NCBI GenBank assembly: GCA_020633295.1
Contig: JACKDW010000018.1
Location: 124,001-188,000 of the forward strand
Length of the DNA stretch: 64,000 nucleotides
Direction: 5' to 3'
Origin: Myxococcales bacterium
Lineage (GTDB): Bacteria > Myxococcota_A > Polyangia > Nannocystales > Nannocystaceae
The notes under the pieces were generated by a model. The model did no database searches. It saw only the letters and a list, made by a program, of their open reading frames with translations, and was not told where the DNA came from. The position numbers were made by a program, and so were the translations under genes. Shown here in pieces: positions 24,949-34,266 of the stretch; position 1 is the first letter of the stretch; each line of letters opens with the position of its first letter.

Positions 24949-25192
24949 GAGCTGCCTGGGGCGCGACCATAATGCAGGGCCCGAAAACCTGCAAACGTGG
25001 GTCTCAGGCGCGCACGCGGCTCCTCGGCCCCCGCGCTGCGGGGCGCGGTCGCGGGTTTTACGGCTCTCGCCGCGGTCGCGGGCCGGGGTGCGATATCCCG
25101 CCTCGCGGGGCGGGGGGTCGCGCTCAGTCCGCGCCGCGAGACTCGAGTCTCGACTTCGCGCGGACGCGCGGGCTTGTGGTAGATCGATCGAC

Positions 25193-25741
25193 GTGCACGC
25201 CCGCAGCCGCGCCGACAGACCTCGCGCGCGTCGCTCGATCGCGGCGTTCGTGCTGCTCGCGGCCTCGCTCGCGAGCGCCCCGGCAGGCTGCGGCGACGAC
25301 GGCTCGAGCGCGACCGAGGGCGGCGGCTCGACGGGCGCGCCCGACAACCCGAACCCGCACGTCACGCTCGCGGCCACCGTCGACGTGTTCGAGCTGTGCG
25401 GCCCGATCGGCTCGAAGCACCTCTCGCTGCGGGCGACGCGGATCAACTGCGAGAACAGCCCGCCGGCGCCCTGCACCCTGCCCAAGGATCCGTACGAGAC
25501 CTTCTTCGGCGACACGCGCGACTGCGAGAAGCCGACCGAGACGTCGACGAAGATGTACCTCGACGTCGAGGTGTCCGGGCGCTACCTGATCGAGGTCGTG
25601 ACGATCACGGAGTCCGGTGAGATCGGCGCGTGCTACGGCATCGACGGCGCGGTCGAGTCGCTGATCACGTCCGAGCAGCTCGAGGCTCGCGAGACCATCA
25701 CGCTGTCGAACCTCGGCGGCGGCCCGTGCCCAGGGCCGTGA
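25193..25741 (+). CDS. Small lipoprotein, function unknown
   Basis: With a GTG start at 25193 the product has 182 residues. A basic start and hydrophobic stretch (AAFVLLAASLASAPAGC) give a signal peptide with lipobox PAGC, then a Gly/Ser linker and a Cys-containing exported domain (FELCGPIGSKHLSLRATRINC). Upstream ATGs lie in DNA without coding bias, so GTG is favoured. It is followed, 115 bases later, by leuS on the same strand, perhaps without cotranscription. No family recognised. Confidence 0.55.
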   Translation: MHARSRADRPRARRSIAAFVLLAASLASAPAGCGDDGSSATEGGGSTGAPDNPNPHVTLAATVDVFELCGPIGSKHLSLRATRINCENSPPAPCTLPKDPYETFFGDTRDCEKPTETSTKMYLDVEVSGRYLIEVVTITESGEIGACYGIDGAVESLITSEQLEARETITLSNLGGGPCPGP

Positions 25742-25855
25742 CGCCCGGCGGCGTCGCGGCCAATCCGGCGCGCAGCGGCGCGCCGGGCCGCGCCCACGGA
25801 CCTGTCCCGAGAGGTCTCGACAAGCGCGCCAGCGGCGTCTAGCTTGTCAAGGTCC

Positions 25856-28501
25856 ATGAGCTACGACTTTCAGGCGATAGAGACGCGCTGGCAGCGGTAC
25901 TGGGCCGAGCACCAGACCTTCCGCACCGAGATCGACCGGAGCAAGCCGAAGTACTACATCCTCGACATGTTCCCGTACCCCTCGGGGGACGGGCTCCACG
26001 TCGGGCACCCCGAGGGCTACACCGCGACCGACATCGTCACGCGCTACCGGCTGATGCGCGGCGACAACGTGCTGCACCCGATGGGCTGGGACGCGTTCGG
26101 CCTGCCGGCCGAGCGCTACGCGATGAAGACCGGCACGCACCCGGCCACGCGGACGGCCGAGTGCGTCGCCAACTTCCGCCGGCAGATGCAGCGGCTCGGC
26201 TTCGCCTACGACTGGGCCCGCGAGATCGACACCACGAGCCCGTCCTATTACCGCTGGACGCAGTGGATCTTCCTCAAGATCTGGGGCGCGTACTTCGACG
26301 AGGCGCTCGGCAAGGCGCGCCCGATCGAGGCGCTGCCGATCCCCGACGACGTCGAGGCCGCCGGACCGAAGGCGGTGCGGGCCTACCGGGACGCGCGGCG
26401 CCTCGCGTACCTCCACGACGCGCCCGTGAATTGGTGCCCGGAGCTGCGCGTCGTGCTGGCCAACGAGGAGGTCGCCGAGCACGTCGAGGCGGGGCGCACG
26501 GTGGTGCGCAAGCCGATGCGGCAGTGGATGCTGCGGATCACCGCCTACGCGCAGCGCCTGCTCGACGACCTCGACACGGTCGACTGGCCCAACAGCACGC
26601 ACGCCAAGCAGCGCAACTGGATCGGCCGCTCCGAGGGCGCCGAGGTCGTGTTCTCCGTCTGCGGCGTCGAGGGCCCCGAGGGCGCGCTGCGGGTGTTCAC
26701 GACGCGCCCTGACACCCTGTTCGGCGCGACCTACATGGTCATCGCGCCCGAGCACCCGCTCGTCTCCCAGATCACCACCGCCGATCGGCGCGCCGCGGTC
26801 GAGGCCTACGTCCGCAAGACCGCGCGCCGCAGCGAGCGCGATCGCCAGGCCGCCGCCGCCGACGGCGACAAGACCGGCGAGTTCACGGGCGCCTACGCGA
26901 TCAACCCCGTCAACCAGGCGAAGATCCCGATCTGGATCAGCGACTACGTGCTCATGGGCTACGGCACCGGCGCGATCATGGCGGTGCCCGGTCACGACAC
27001 CCGCGACCACGCGTTCGCCACCGCCATGGGCCTGCCGATCCTCGAGGTCGTCTCGGGCGGCGAGCGCAGCGTGCAGGCGGAGGCGTTCCCCGGCGAGGGC
27101 GTCGCCGTCAACTCGGGCTTCCTCAACGGCAAGCCGACGCCCGCGGCCAAGCAGGCGATGATCGGCTGGCTCGAGGAGCAGCAGCTCGGCGAGCGCACCG
27201 TCAACTTCAAGCTGCGCGACTGGTTGTTCTCGCGTCAGCGCTACTGGGGCGAGCCGTTCCCGCTGATCCATCGTCCTGACGGCGAGGTCGTCGCGGTCCC
27301 CGAAGACCAGCTCCCCGTCACGCTCCCCGACGTCGACGACTTCAACCCGAGCGAGTCGGGGGAGCCGCCGCTCGCCAAGGCCACGGCGTGGCGCGAGCTC
27401 CCGGACGGCTCGCTGCGCGAGGTCAACACGATGCCGCAGTGGGCCGGCAGCTGCTGGTACTACCTGCGCTACCTCGACCCGCACAACGCCGAGGCGCCGT
27501 TCTCCCGCGAGGCCGCCGACTACTGGTTGCCCGTCGATCTCTACCTCGGCGGTGACGAGCACGCCGTCCTGCATCTGCTGTACGCGAGGTTCTGGCACAA
27601 GGTGCTGTTCGACCTCGGCTACGTCGGCACGCAGGAGCCGTTTCGCCGGCTGATCCACCAGGGGCTGATCCTCGGCGCCACCTACTTGCCACGCGACAAG
27701 CGGCGCAACGAGGAGGGCGAGGTCGTGTTCTTCATGCCGGGCGACGTCGAGGAGGCGGACGGTCAGTGGACCGTGCGCGCGACGGGGGAGCCCGTCGATG
27801 AGCAGTGGGAGAAGATGTCAAAGTCCCGGGGTAACGTCGTGAACCCGGATGACGTCGTCGAGCGCTACGGCGCCGACACGCTGCGGCTCTACGAGATGTT
27901 CATGGGGCCCCTGGAGCACAGCGCCCCGTGGCAGCCCGAGGGGGTCGGCGGCTGCTTCAAGTTCCTCAAACGCGTACACGCCCTGATGTTCTCCGACGAG
28001 GGCTTGCGCCAGGATCTTGTCGACGGTCAGGGCAGCGCGCGCCAGCGCAAGCTGTTGCACAGGACCATCCAGGAGGTCACCGAGCGCATCGAGCGTATGC
28101 AGTTCAACACTGCGATCAGCTCGATGATGGTATTTACACGCGATTTGGTAGGGAAGGGCGAGCCGCCTCCCAAGGGAACGTTACGCTGTTTTACCCTGCT
28201 TCTCGCGCCCTTCGCCCCGCATCTCGCCGAAGAGCTCTGGGCTGCGCTCGGCAACCCGAACACGCTCGCCCGGGAGCCGTGGCCCGAGGCCGACGAGTCG
28301 ATGCTGGTCGAGGACACCTGGACCTGCGTCGTGCAGATCCGCGGAAAACGCCGTGCGGAGCTTCAGGTGCCCGCGAACGCCTCCAAGGACGAGGTCGTCG
28401 CGCTGGTCATGGGAGATACAACGGTGCAAAGACACGTCGGCGGCCGCGAGCCGCGTCGGGTGATTTACGTGCCGAATCGGCTCGTAAACATCGTTGTGTA
28501 A
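25856..28501 (+). CDS. leuS: Leucyl-tRNA synthetase
   Basis: An 881-residue class I aminoacyl-tRNA synthetase that charges tRNA-Leu with leucine. The HIGH-type signature is HVGHPEG (about residue 49), the KMSKS signature is EKMSKSRGNVVNPDD (about 655), and the CP1 editing domain shows TTRPDTLFGATYMV. Length and domain order fit bacterial LeuRS. The ATG at 25856 directly begins MSYDFQAIETRWQRYW, typical of the family. The last roughly 400 bases have visibly more A/T than the rest. A 12-bp hairpin follows the stop. Confidence 0.97.
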   Translation: MSYDFQAIETRWQRYWAEHQTFRTEIDRSKPKYYILDMFPYPSGDGLHVGHPEGYTATDIVTRYRLMRGDNVLHPMGWDAFGLPAERYAMKTGTHPATRTAECVANFRRQMQRLGFAYDWAREIDTTSPSYYRWTQWIFLKIWGAYFDEALGKARPIEALPIPDDVEAAGPKAVRAYRDARRLAYLHDAPVNWCPELRVVLANEEVAEHVEAGRTVVRKPMRQWMLRITAYAQRLLDDLDTVDWPNSTHAKQRNWIGRSEGAEVVFSVCGVEGPEGALRVFTTRPDTLFGATYMVIAPEHPLVSQITTADRRAAVEAYVRKTARRSERDRQAAAADGDKTGEFTGAYAINPVNQAKIPIWISDYVLMGYGTGAIMAVPGHDTRDHAFATAMGLPILEVVSGGERSVQAEAFPGEGVAVNSGFLNGKPTPAAKQAMIGWLEEQQLGERTVNFKLRDWLFSRQRYWGEPFPLIHRPDGEVVAVPEDQLPVTLPDVDDFNPSESGEPPLAKATAWRELPDGSLREVNTMPQWAGSCWYYLRYLDPHNAEAPFSREAADYWLPVDLYLGGDEHAVLHLLYARFWHKVLFDLGYVGTQEPFRRLIHQGLILGATYLPRDKRRNEEGEVVFFMPGDVEEADGQWTVRATGEPVDEQWEKMSKSRGNVVNPDDVVERYGADTLRLYEMFMGPLEHSAPWQPEGVGGCFKFLKRVHALMFSDEGLRQDLVDGQGSARQRKLLHRTIQEVTERIERMQFNTAISSMMVFTRDLVGKGEPPPKGTLRCFTLLLAPFAPHLAEELWAALGNPNTLAREPWPEADESMLVEDTWTCVVQIRGKRRAELQVPANASKDEVVALVMGDTTVQRHVGGREPRRVIYVPNRLVNIVV

Positions 28502-28520
28502 GCATCGAATGGAGATAACC

Positions 28521-28556
28521 GCGTAGAAGCCGAGAGCATGCTCACGGCTTCTACGC
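28521..28556. terminator. 12-bp hairpin after leuS
   Basis: GCGTAGAAGCCG at 28521-28532 pairs perfectly with 28545-28556, and the 12-base loop itself contains the palindrome GAGCATGCTC. It begins 20 bases after the leuS stop. There is no U-run, but it is the likely end of the leuS transcript. Confidence 0.5.
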
Positions 28557-28686
28557 CGGGAAACGCGGTCATAAACCCCACTTGTCGATCGCGTCCATCT
28601 TCAAAATCAAGACTTGGTACGCCATATTGATCCACGACTGGCCGACTGGCCGACTTGATCGATCGGGCTGCGAAGGATTGTTGAAC

Positions 28687-30222
28687 ATGCGAGAGAACCA
28701 CCTGTCACTTCCGATGCTTGCGCTGGGGCTTGGGGGGCTCCTGATGCTCGGCTGCAGCGGCGACGACGGCAGCTCAGCGACCGAGTCCACCGACTCGAAC
28801 GCGGCCGCATCCAACGGCATCACGATCACGTCCACATCGGGCTCGACGGGCATGAACACCCTCGATCCGAGCACGACGCAGGCGATGAAGTTCGACATGG
28901 GGGACAGCGGCAACACGGGCCCGATCGGCCCCGGCTGCGGCGGCGACTCGGTGTGCAACCAGGTCGACGTGCTGTTCGTGATCGACAACTCCGGCACCAT
29001 GGGTGAGGAGCAGATCAACCTCGCGCAGAACTTCCCGGGCCTGATCCAGAAGCTGCAGGACCTCGAGGACACCAACGGCGAGAAGATCAACCCGGACGTC
29101 AACATCATGGTGACGACGACGGACTTCGGTCACCCGCTGTGTGACCCGTTCGAGAAGCCCGACTACGAGCCGGCCAAGGGCGCGCCGATCACCACGCCGT
29201 GCACGGAGCGACTCGAGCGCTTCACCGGCCTGACGCAGCCGCCGACCGTGATCCCGGAGGCCTGCACCAGCTTCTGCACGAACCCGACCGCGCCCTCGGA
29301 TCCCTATATTCACTTCAACATCAGCGGGACCAACGTCCCCGGCGATGATCTCGGGATGGCGCTGAGCTGCATCGGCCCGCAGGGCATCGACGGCTGCGGC
29401 ATGGAGGCGCCGCTCGAGTCGATGCTGCAGGCGCTGAACCCGAGCAAGCCGTGGAACGACGGCACCGACGGCAACTTCCTGCGCCCGGGGGCGCTGCTCG
29501 CGTTGGTGCTCGTGACCGACGAGGCCGACTGCTCGGTCAAGGCGCCCGACGGCTACGACTACTTCGACCCGACGAAGAAGGACGATCCGGCGGTCAACCA
29601 GTTCTGGGCGACCAACCCCGAGAACAACAACAAGGAGCCGACGAGCGCGGTCTGCTGGCTCGCGGGCGTGAACTGCACCGACGCCAACCTCGACGGCGAG
29701 TACGAGAGCTGCGTCGGCGAGGACAACGGCGTCCTCCACGACAAGACGCGCTACATCGACTACATCAAGAACGTCCTGATCAAGCAGCAGAACAAGGACG
29801 TCGTCATGCTCGGCATCCTCGGCGTGCCGCTGGTCACGGCCTACAACCCCGACCCGCCGTACGAGCCGATCGCGGGCGGCGTCAAGTCGCTCGTCTACCG
29901 CGACTGGATCGACGGCGCGTACCCGGCCGGCGACATCCTGCCCGGCGACGCCGACAACGCGGCCAAGAAGCAGTTCCTGTTCGGCATCGGGCCGGGCTGC
30001 ACGGGCGAGGACGGTCAAGGTGGCTTCACCGGTCAGGCGATCCCGCCGGTGCGCGTCAAGGAGGTCTGCGAGAGCCTCAACGTCGAGGACAACCCCGACA
30101 CGCCGGGCTACGACGAGACGCAGATCCGCTGCTGCATCGAGTCGATCTGCAGCACCGACTTCAGCCCGGCGATCGACTGCCTCGCCGGTCTGCTGACGAG
30201 CACGCTGCCGCCGGTCGGCTAG
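28687..30222 (+). CDS. Lipoprotein with von Willebrand factor A-like domain
   Basis: A protein of 511 residues. The signal peptide ends in LMLGC, a Thr/Ser-rich linker follows, then a vWFA-like domain starting VDVLFVIDNSGTMGEEQ, whose DNSGTM supplies the MIDAS metal site (DxSxT pattern variant). VLVTDEADCSV is a later strand of the same fold. Several Cys pairs and an overall acidic composition fit an exported, lipid-anchored adhesion or sensor protein. The ATG at 28687 is in a stretch of less biased DNA, probably the promoter region. It ends just before two terminator hairpins. Confidence 0.8.
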   Translation: MRENHLSLPMLALGLGGLLMLGCSGDDGSSATESTDSNAAASNGITITSTSGSTGMNTLDPSTTQAMKFDMGDSGNTGPIGPGCGGDSVCNQVDVLFVIDNSGTMGEEQINLAQNFPGLIQKLQDLEDTNGEKINPDVNIMVTTTDFGHPLCDPFEKPDYEPAKGAPITTPCTERLERFTGLTQPPTVIPEACTSFCTNPTAPSDPYIHFNISGTNVPGDDLGMALSCIGPQGIDGCGMEAPLESMLQALNPSKPWNDGTDGNFLRPGALLALVLVTDEADCSVKAPDGYDYFDPTKKDDPAVNQFWATNPENNNKEPTSAVCWLAGVNCTDANLDGEYESCVGEDNGVLHDKTRYIDYIKNVLIKQQNKDVVMLGILGVPLVTAYNPDPPYEPIAGGVKSLVYRDWIDGAYPAGDILPGDADNAAKKQFLFGIGPGCTGEDGQGGFTGQAIPPVRVKEVCESLNVEDNPDTPGYDETQIRCCIESICSTDFSPAIDCLAGLLTSTLPPVG

Positions 30223-30233
30223 TCGCGCGCGGG

Positions 30234-30260
30234 GCTCCCGACCGCTCAACGGTCGGGAGC
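30234..30260. terminator. 11-bp perfect hairpin
   Basis: GCTCCCGACCG pairs with CGGTCGGGAGC around CTCAA. It begins 12 bases after the vWFA lipoprotein stop and precedes a second hairpin; it is a good terminator candidate for that gene. Confidence 0.6.
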
Positions 30261-30278
30261 GGCGAAGCAACAAACGAG

Positions 30279-30307
30279 AACGGGCGAGGCCAGCGGCCTC
30301 GCCCGTT
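30279..30307. terminator. 13-bp hairpin with T-rich tail
   Basis: AACGGGCGAGGCC pairs with GGCCTCGCCCGTT around AGC, followed by TCGTTTCG, giving a partial U-tract on the plus strand; the minus strand side has TTCTCGTTTG. It could terminate transcription from both the vWFA gene and the convergent winged-helix-like gene. Confidence 0.65.
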
Positions 30308-30342
30308 TCGTTTCGTGCGCTCGAAGGAGGAAGACCGCGCGC

Positions 30343-30891
30343 TCAGTGGGCGCGCTCCTGCTTGCGCAGGTAGCTCGAACCGTGGCGCGTGATCTTGATC
30401 TTGCGCTTCGCGCCGCTGCCCTCGACGTGCACGAAGGCCTTGGCCCGCAGGCCGCGGAGGATCAGCCGGATCTGCTCGGCGGACAGCTTGGTGACGTGGA
30501 TCAGCTCGCTCTCGCGGCGACCCGACTTCTGCTTCGTCAGCGCCTTGAGCACGCGGAGGTCACCGCCTGGGACGTCGGCGCGACGGCGAATCACTGCGGG
30601 CCCGGTGTCGAGGCCCGGCGAGATCGGGTTGCCCTCCTCATCGAAGGTGATCTCGTCGCCGTTGGCTGCGTCGGGATCGTCGTCTCTGGGGATCGGGCGC
30701 GCGAGCGCCAGGTCGATCAGCTCCTGCACCATGAAGACGTCGAGCACGGGCGCCATCTGGGGGTTCTGCCGCGCGGCGTCGACGATCTCGCCGAGCGTCG
30801 CGTGGTCGGGTAACGCCTTGAGGACGTCTCTCATGATCGTACGCAGGGAGTCGTCCCACGCGCCGTGAACCTGTCCGTCCGCTTCCGTCAC
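30343..30891 (-). CDS. Hypothetical protein with C-terminal winged-helix-like domain
   Basis: A 182-residue protein. Residues 1-60 form short helices, a central acidic region (RDDDPDAANGDEITFDEEG) links to a basic C-terminal part (about 108-182) with a helix-turn-helix-like pattern: LRVLKALTKQKSGRRESELI, then LSAEQIRLILRGLRAKAFVH, then a beta hairpin ending in a Lys/Arg-rich tail. This looks like a winged-helix DNA-binding domain. No family is named with confidence. It converges on the two hairpins after the vWFA gene. Confidence 0.55.
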   Translation of the reverse strand: MTEADGQVHGAWDDSLRTIMRDVLKALPDHATLGEIVDAARQNPQMAPVLDVFMVQELIDLALARPIPRDDDPDAANGDEITFDEEGNPISPGLDTGPAVIRRRADVPGGDLRVLKALTKQKSGRRESELIHVTKLSAEQIRLILRGLRAKAFVHVEGSGAKRKIKITRHGSSYLRKQERAH

Positions 30892-31206
30892 GGGTGAACC
30901 TCGGTCGGGCTAAAGCTGTTCGTATCTCGTGATGCTGGCAGCGGGCGTCTGTCCGTCCTCACGCTCCCAACACACGAAGCATTCAGTTGTCACGTCAATG
31001 GTGCAGGGGGTTGTGGTTGCTGTCAAGCCCGTCGCCGCCGAAGCGCCGGAATTCGCGGTCGCCGGGCGCGGCGCCTGCGGGCGGCGCGGAGCGTTATGGC
31101 CTCGAGACCATTCGCGACACCGCGGATCGTCGTCGGCGGCGACGTCGTGATGGAGTGAGCGGCGCCACGGTTGACACGCGCGCGCGCGCGGGCCAAATCG
31201 TGCGCC
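30892..31206. other. 315-base intergenic region before purL
   Basis: Between the divergent winged-helix-like gene and purL. It contains several A/T-richer words (ATTCAGTTGTCACGTCAATGG near 30980-31000) that could hold promoters for the minus-strand gene, and TTGACA at 31171-31176 that may serve purL. No gene is supported; a 20-codon frame at about 31096-31158 is too short to trust. Confidence 0.4.
31171..31199 (+). promoter_or_regulatory. Possible sigma-70-type promoter for purL
   Basis: TTGACA at 31171-31176 is an exact -35 consensus in otherwise GC-rich DNA, followed after 17 bases by CAAATC, a weak -10. It lies only 31 bases before the GTG start, so it would give a very short leader. Tentative. 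Confidence 0.3.
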
Positions 31207-34200
31207 GTGCCAGTCTACAGGTTGGAGATCGAGACGCGCGCGGGGCTGCCCGACGCCCTGGCCGACGAGACGCTGCACCGCGTCCGCACGCACCTCGGCG
31301 CTTCGGCGCCGCGCGTCGCCGAGCTCCGCACGCGCCGGCGCTACCTGATCGAGCTCGAGGGCGCCGGGATCGAGCGAATTCGGGACGCGCTGATCGATCC
31401 CGTGGTCGAGCGCGGCGCCCTCGGGACGCTGCCGACAGGCGGCGATCCGTGGGTCGTCACCGTCGGCTTTCGACCTGGCGTAACGGACAGCGTGGGACGC
31501 AGCGTGCGTAGGGCGGCCCAGGACGTGCTCGCCACGGCCGCCGAGGGCGACGCCGGCACCGTCGGCGAGGTGTTCACCGCGACGATGTACCTGATGTCGG
31601 GGATCTCCCGCGCCGAGGTCGAGCGCGTCGCCGACGAGCTGCTCTACAACCCGCTGATCGAGCAGCTCACGATCGAGCGAGCGCCCCACGCCGCGAGCGT
31701 CGAGCCGCCGCGGGTCGGCTCGAGCTCGACGCGCGCGCCCGCGACCGCCCGCGTGCCGCTGCGCGCGCTGGACGACGAGGGCCTGGAGCGCGTCTCTCGA
31801 GAGGGCATGCTCGCGCTCAACCTCGCCGAGATGCAGGCGATCCGCGCGCACTTCATGAAGCTCGGGCGCGACCCCACCGACGCGGAGCTCGAGTGCCTCG
31901 CGCAGACGTGGAGCGAGCACTGCAAGCACAAGATCTTCGCCTCGCCGATCGACTACACCGATCCCGCCGGGCGCACGTGGAGGGTCCGCCGCGGGCTGTT
32001 TCGCGAGTACATCCGCGGCGTGACCGAGGCGCTCGCCGACCTCCGCGAGCTCCAGGAGCTCGACCCCGAGGGCGAGCCGTTCCTCGTCTCGGTGTTCCAC
32101 GACAACGCCGGCGTGGTGCGCTTCACCGACGCGGACCACCTCGTCTACAAGGTCGAGACCCACAACTCGCCCTCGGCGCTCGACCCCTACGGCGGCGCGA
32201 TGACGGGGATCGTCGGGGTCAACCGCGACAGCCTCGGCACGGGCATCGGCGCCGAGCTGCTGACCAACGTCTGGGGCTACTGCTTCGGCCCGCCCGATCA
32301 CGACGCGCCGCTGCCGAAGGGGCTCATGCACCCGCGGCGCGTGCGGGAGGGCGTGCACGCGGGCGTCATCGACGGCGGCAACCAGTCGGGCATCCCCTAC
32401 AGCCGCGGCTGGGAGCTGTTCGACGCGCGCTACGCCGGCAAGCCGCTGGTCTACTGCGGCACGGTCGCGGCCATGCCGGTGGAGTCGGCGGGGCGCCCCA
32501 ACCACCACAAGCGCGTCGTCAAGGGCGACGCGATCGTCATGCTCGGCGGGCGCATCGGCAAGGACGGGATCCACGGCGCGACCTTCTCGAGCGCGCAGCT
32601 CGACGAGGACTCGCCGGTCCAGGCCGTGCAGATCGGCGACCCGATCACGCAGAAGATGATGGCCGACATGCTCGCGGAGGCGCGCGGGCGCGGGCTCATG
32701 AGCGGCATCACCGACAACGGCGCGGGCGGCCTCTCGAGCAGCGTGGGCGAGCTGGCGACGCTGACCGGCGGCGCGCGGATCGACCTCGCCGAGGCGCCGC
32801 TGAAGTACCCCGGGCTCGCGCCGTGGGAGATCCTGATCTCGGAGGCGCAGGAGCGCATGACGGTCGCGGTGCGCCCGGCCGCGCTCGCGGGCTTCCTCGA
32901 GCTCGCGCGCCAGCGCGAGGTCGAGGCCAGCGTGCTCGGCGAGTTCACCGACACGGGCCGCCTCGAGGTCACCTACGGCGACGAGCAGGTCGTCGACCTC
33001 GAGCTGGATTTCCTCCACGACGGCGTGCCGCTGCCTGTGCTCGAGGCCCGGTGGGAGCCGCCGGCGCGGGCCCTCTCGAGCCTGGAGTCGGTCGAGGACG
33101 CGACCGACGACGGCGACGCGGCGACGAGCCTGCTCGAGCTGCTGGCGCGACCCAACGTCCGCAGCAGCGCCGCGCTCGCGCGCCACTACGATCACGAGGT
33201 CAAGGGCCTGAGCGTGATCAAGCCGCTCGTCGGCGCGTGGGGCGACATCCCGGCGACGGCGACGGTCATGCGCGTCCGTCACGGGCGCCCCGAGGGCGTG
33301 ATCCTGGCCGAGGGCGTGCACCCCTTCTACAGCGACATCGACACCCACGCGATGGCGACCGCGGTCGTCGACGAGGGCGTGCGCCGGGTGCTGTGCGCGG
33401 GCGCGCGGCTCGATCGCCTGAGCGCGCTCGACAACTTCTGCTGGCCCGACCCGATCGTCAGCGCGCGCACGCCCGACGGCCGCCACAAGCTCGCCCAGCT
33501 CGTGCGCTGCTGCGAGGGGCTGCGCGAGGCCTGCGAGGTCTACGGCGCGCCGCTGATCAGCGGCAAGGACTCGATGAAGAACGACGCGCTGCTCGGCGGC
33601 GTCAAGATCTCGATCCCGCCGACGCTGCTCGTGAGCGTCATGGGCCAGACGCGAGATGTCCGAACGGCCATCGGGCTCGCGCCGCTGCGCCCCGGCGACG
33701 ACGTCTACCTGCTCGGCGTGACCGCCCACGAGCTCGGCGCCAGCGAGTTCGCGCGCATGCGCGGCCTCGTGCTCGACTCGGTGCCGCGCACGGACCTGAT
33801 CGCCGCGATCGCCCGCTACCGCGCGCTCGTGGCGGCCCGCGACGCGGGGCTGATCCGCTCGGCGCACGTCGTCGGCCGAGGTGGCCTCGCGGTCAGCTTG
33901 AGCCACATGGTGATGGCGAGCGAGCTGGGCCTCGAGCTCGACCTCAGCCGGCTCGTCACGCCGGAGCTGCCGCTCGCGGCGGCGCTGTTCTCGGAGTCGA
34001 CCGGGCGCGTCGTGTTCACCGCCAGGCCGGACGCGCGCGCGGCGATCGCCGACGCGCTCGCGTCCCACGAGCTCAAGCGGCTCGGCGTCGTCGGGGCGGC
34101 GCGGGCGAGGCGAGGCGAGGGGGCGCGGGGCTGGCTGCGGATCGGCCTGCGACACCGCCTCTACGTGGAGCTGGGGTCGGCGCGGCTGCGGCGGTTTTTC

Positions 34201-34266
34201 GCGGGCGAGGGCGGCGCGGGCGAGGGCGCGGGCGCGGGCGCGACCGAGGCGAAGGAGGGTGCATGA
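31207..34266 (+). CDS. purL: Phosphoribosylformylglycinamidine synthase, large subunit (PurL)
   Basis: Catalyses the ATP-dependent conversion of FGAR plus glutamine-derived ammonia to FGAM in purine synthesis. The GTG start at 31207 gives 1019 residues. The N-terminal roughly 190 residues hold two PurS-like segments, then the catalytic core shows SEHCKHKIF near residue 238 and the metal/ATP region VETHNSPSALDPYGGAMTGIVG. Glutamine amidotransferase residues are absent because that domain is the next gene. Size and motif fit the deltaproteobacterial roughly 1000-residue form rather than the 740-residue Bacillus type. The stop overlaps purQ by four bases. Confidence 0.93.
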   Translation: MPVYRLEIETRAGLPDALADETLHRVRTHLGASAPRVAELRTRRRYLIELEGAGIERIRDALIDPVVERGALGTLPTGGDPWVVTVGFRPGVTDSVGRSVRRAAQDVLATAAEGDAGTVGEVFTATMYLMSGISRAEVERVADELLYNPLIEQLTIERAPHAASVEPPRVGSSSTRAPATARVPLRALDDEGLERVSREGMLALNLAEMQAIRAHFMKLGRDPTDAELECLAQTWSEHCKHKIFASPIDYTDPAGRTWRVRRGLFREYIRGVTEALADLRELQELDPEGEPFLVSVFHDNAGVVRFTDADHLVYKVETHNSPSALDPYGGAMTGIVGVNRDSLGTGIGAELLTNVWGYCFGPPDHDAPLPKGLMHPRRVREGVHAGVIDGGNQSGIPYSRGWELFDARYAGKPLVYCGTVAAMPVESAGRPNHHKRVVKGDAIVMLGGRIGKDGIHGATFSSAQLDEDSPVQAVQIGDPITQKMMADMLAEARGRGLMSGITDNGAGGLSSSVGELATLTGGARIDLAEAPLKYPGLAPWEILISEAQERMTVAVRPAALAGFLELARQREVEASVLGEFTDTGRLEVTYGDEQVVDLELDFLHDGVPLPVLEARWEPPARALSSLESVEDATDDGDAATSLLELLARPNVRSSAALARHYDHEVKGLSVIKPLVGAWGDIPATATVMRVRHGRPEGVILAEGVHPFYSDIDTHAMATAVVDEGVRRVLCAGARLDRLSALDNFCWPDPIVSARTPDGRHKLAQLVRCCEGLREACEVYGAPLISGKDSMKNDALLGGVKISIPPTLLVSVMGQTRDVRTAIGLAPLRPGDDVYLLGVTAHELGASEFARMRGLVLDSVPRTDLIAAIARYRALVAARDAGLIRSAHVVGRGGLAVSLSHMVMASELGLELDLSRLVTPELPLAAALFSESTGRVVFTARPDARAAIADALASHELKRLGVVGAARARRGEGARGWLRIGLRHRLYVELGSARLRRFFAGEGGAGEGAGAGATEAKEGA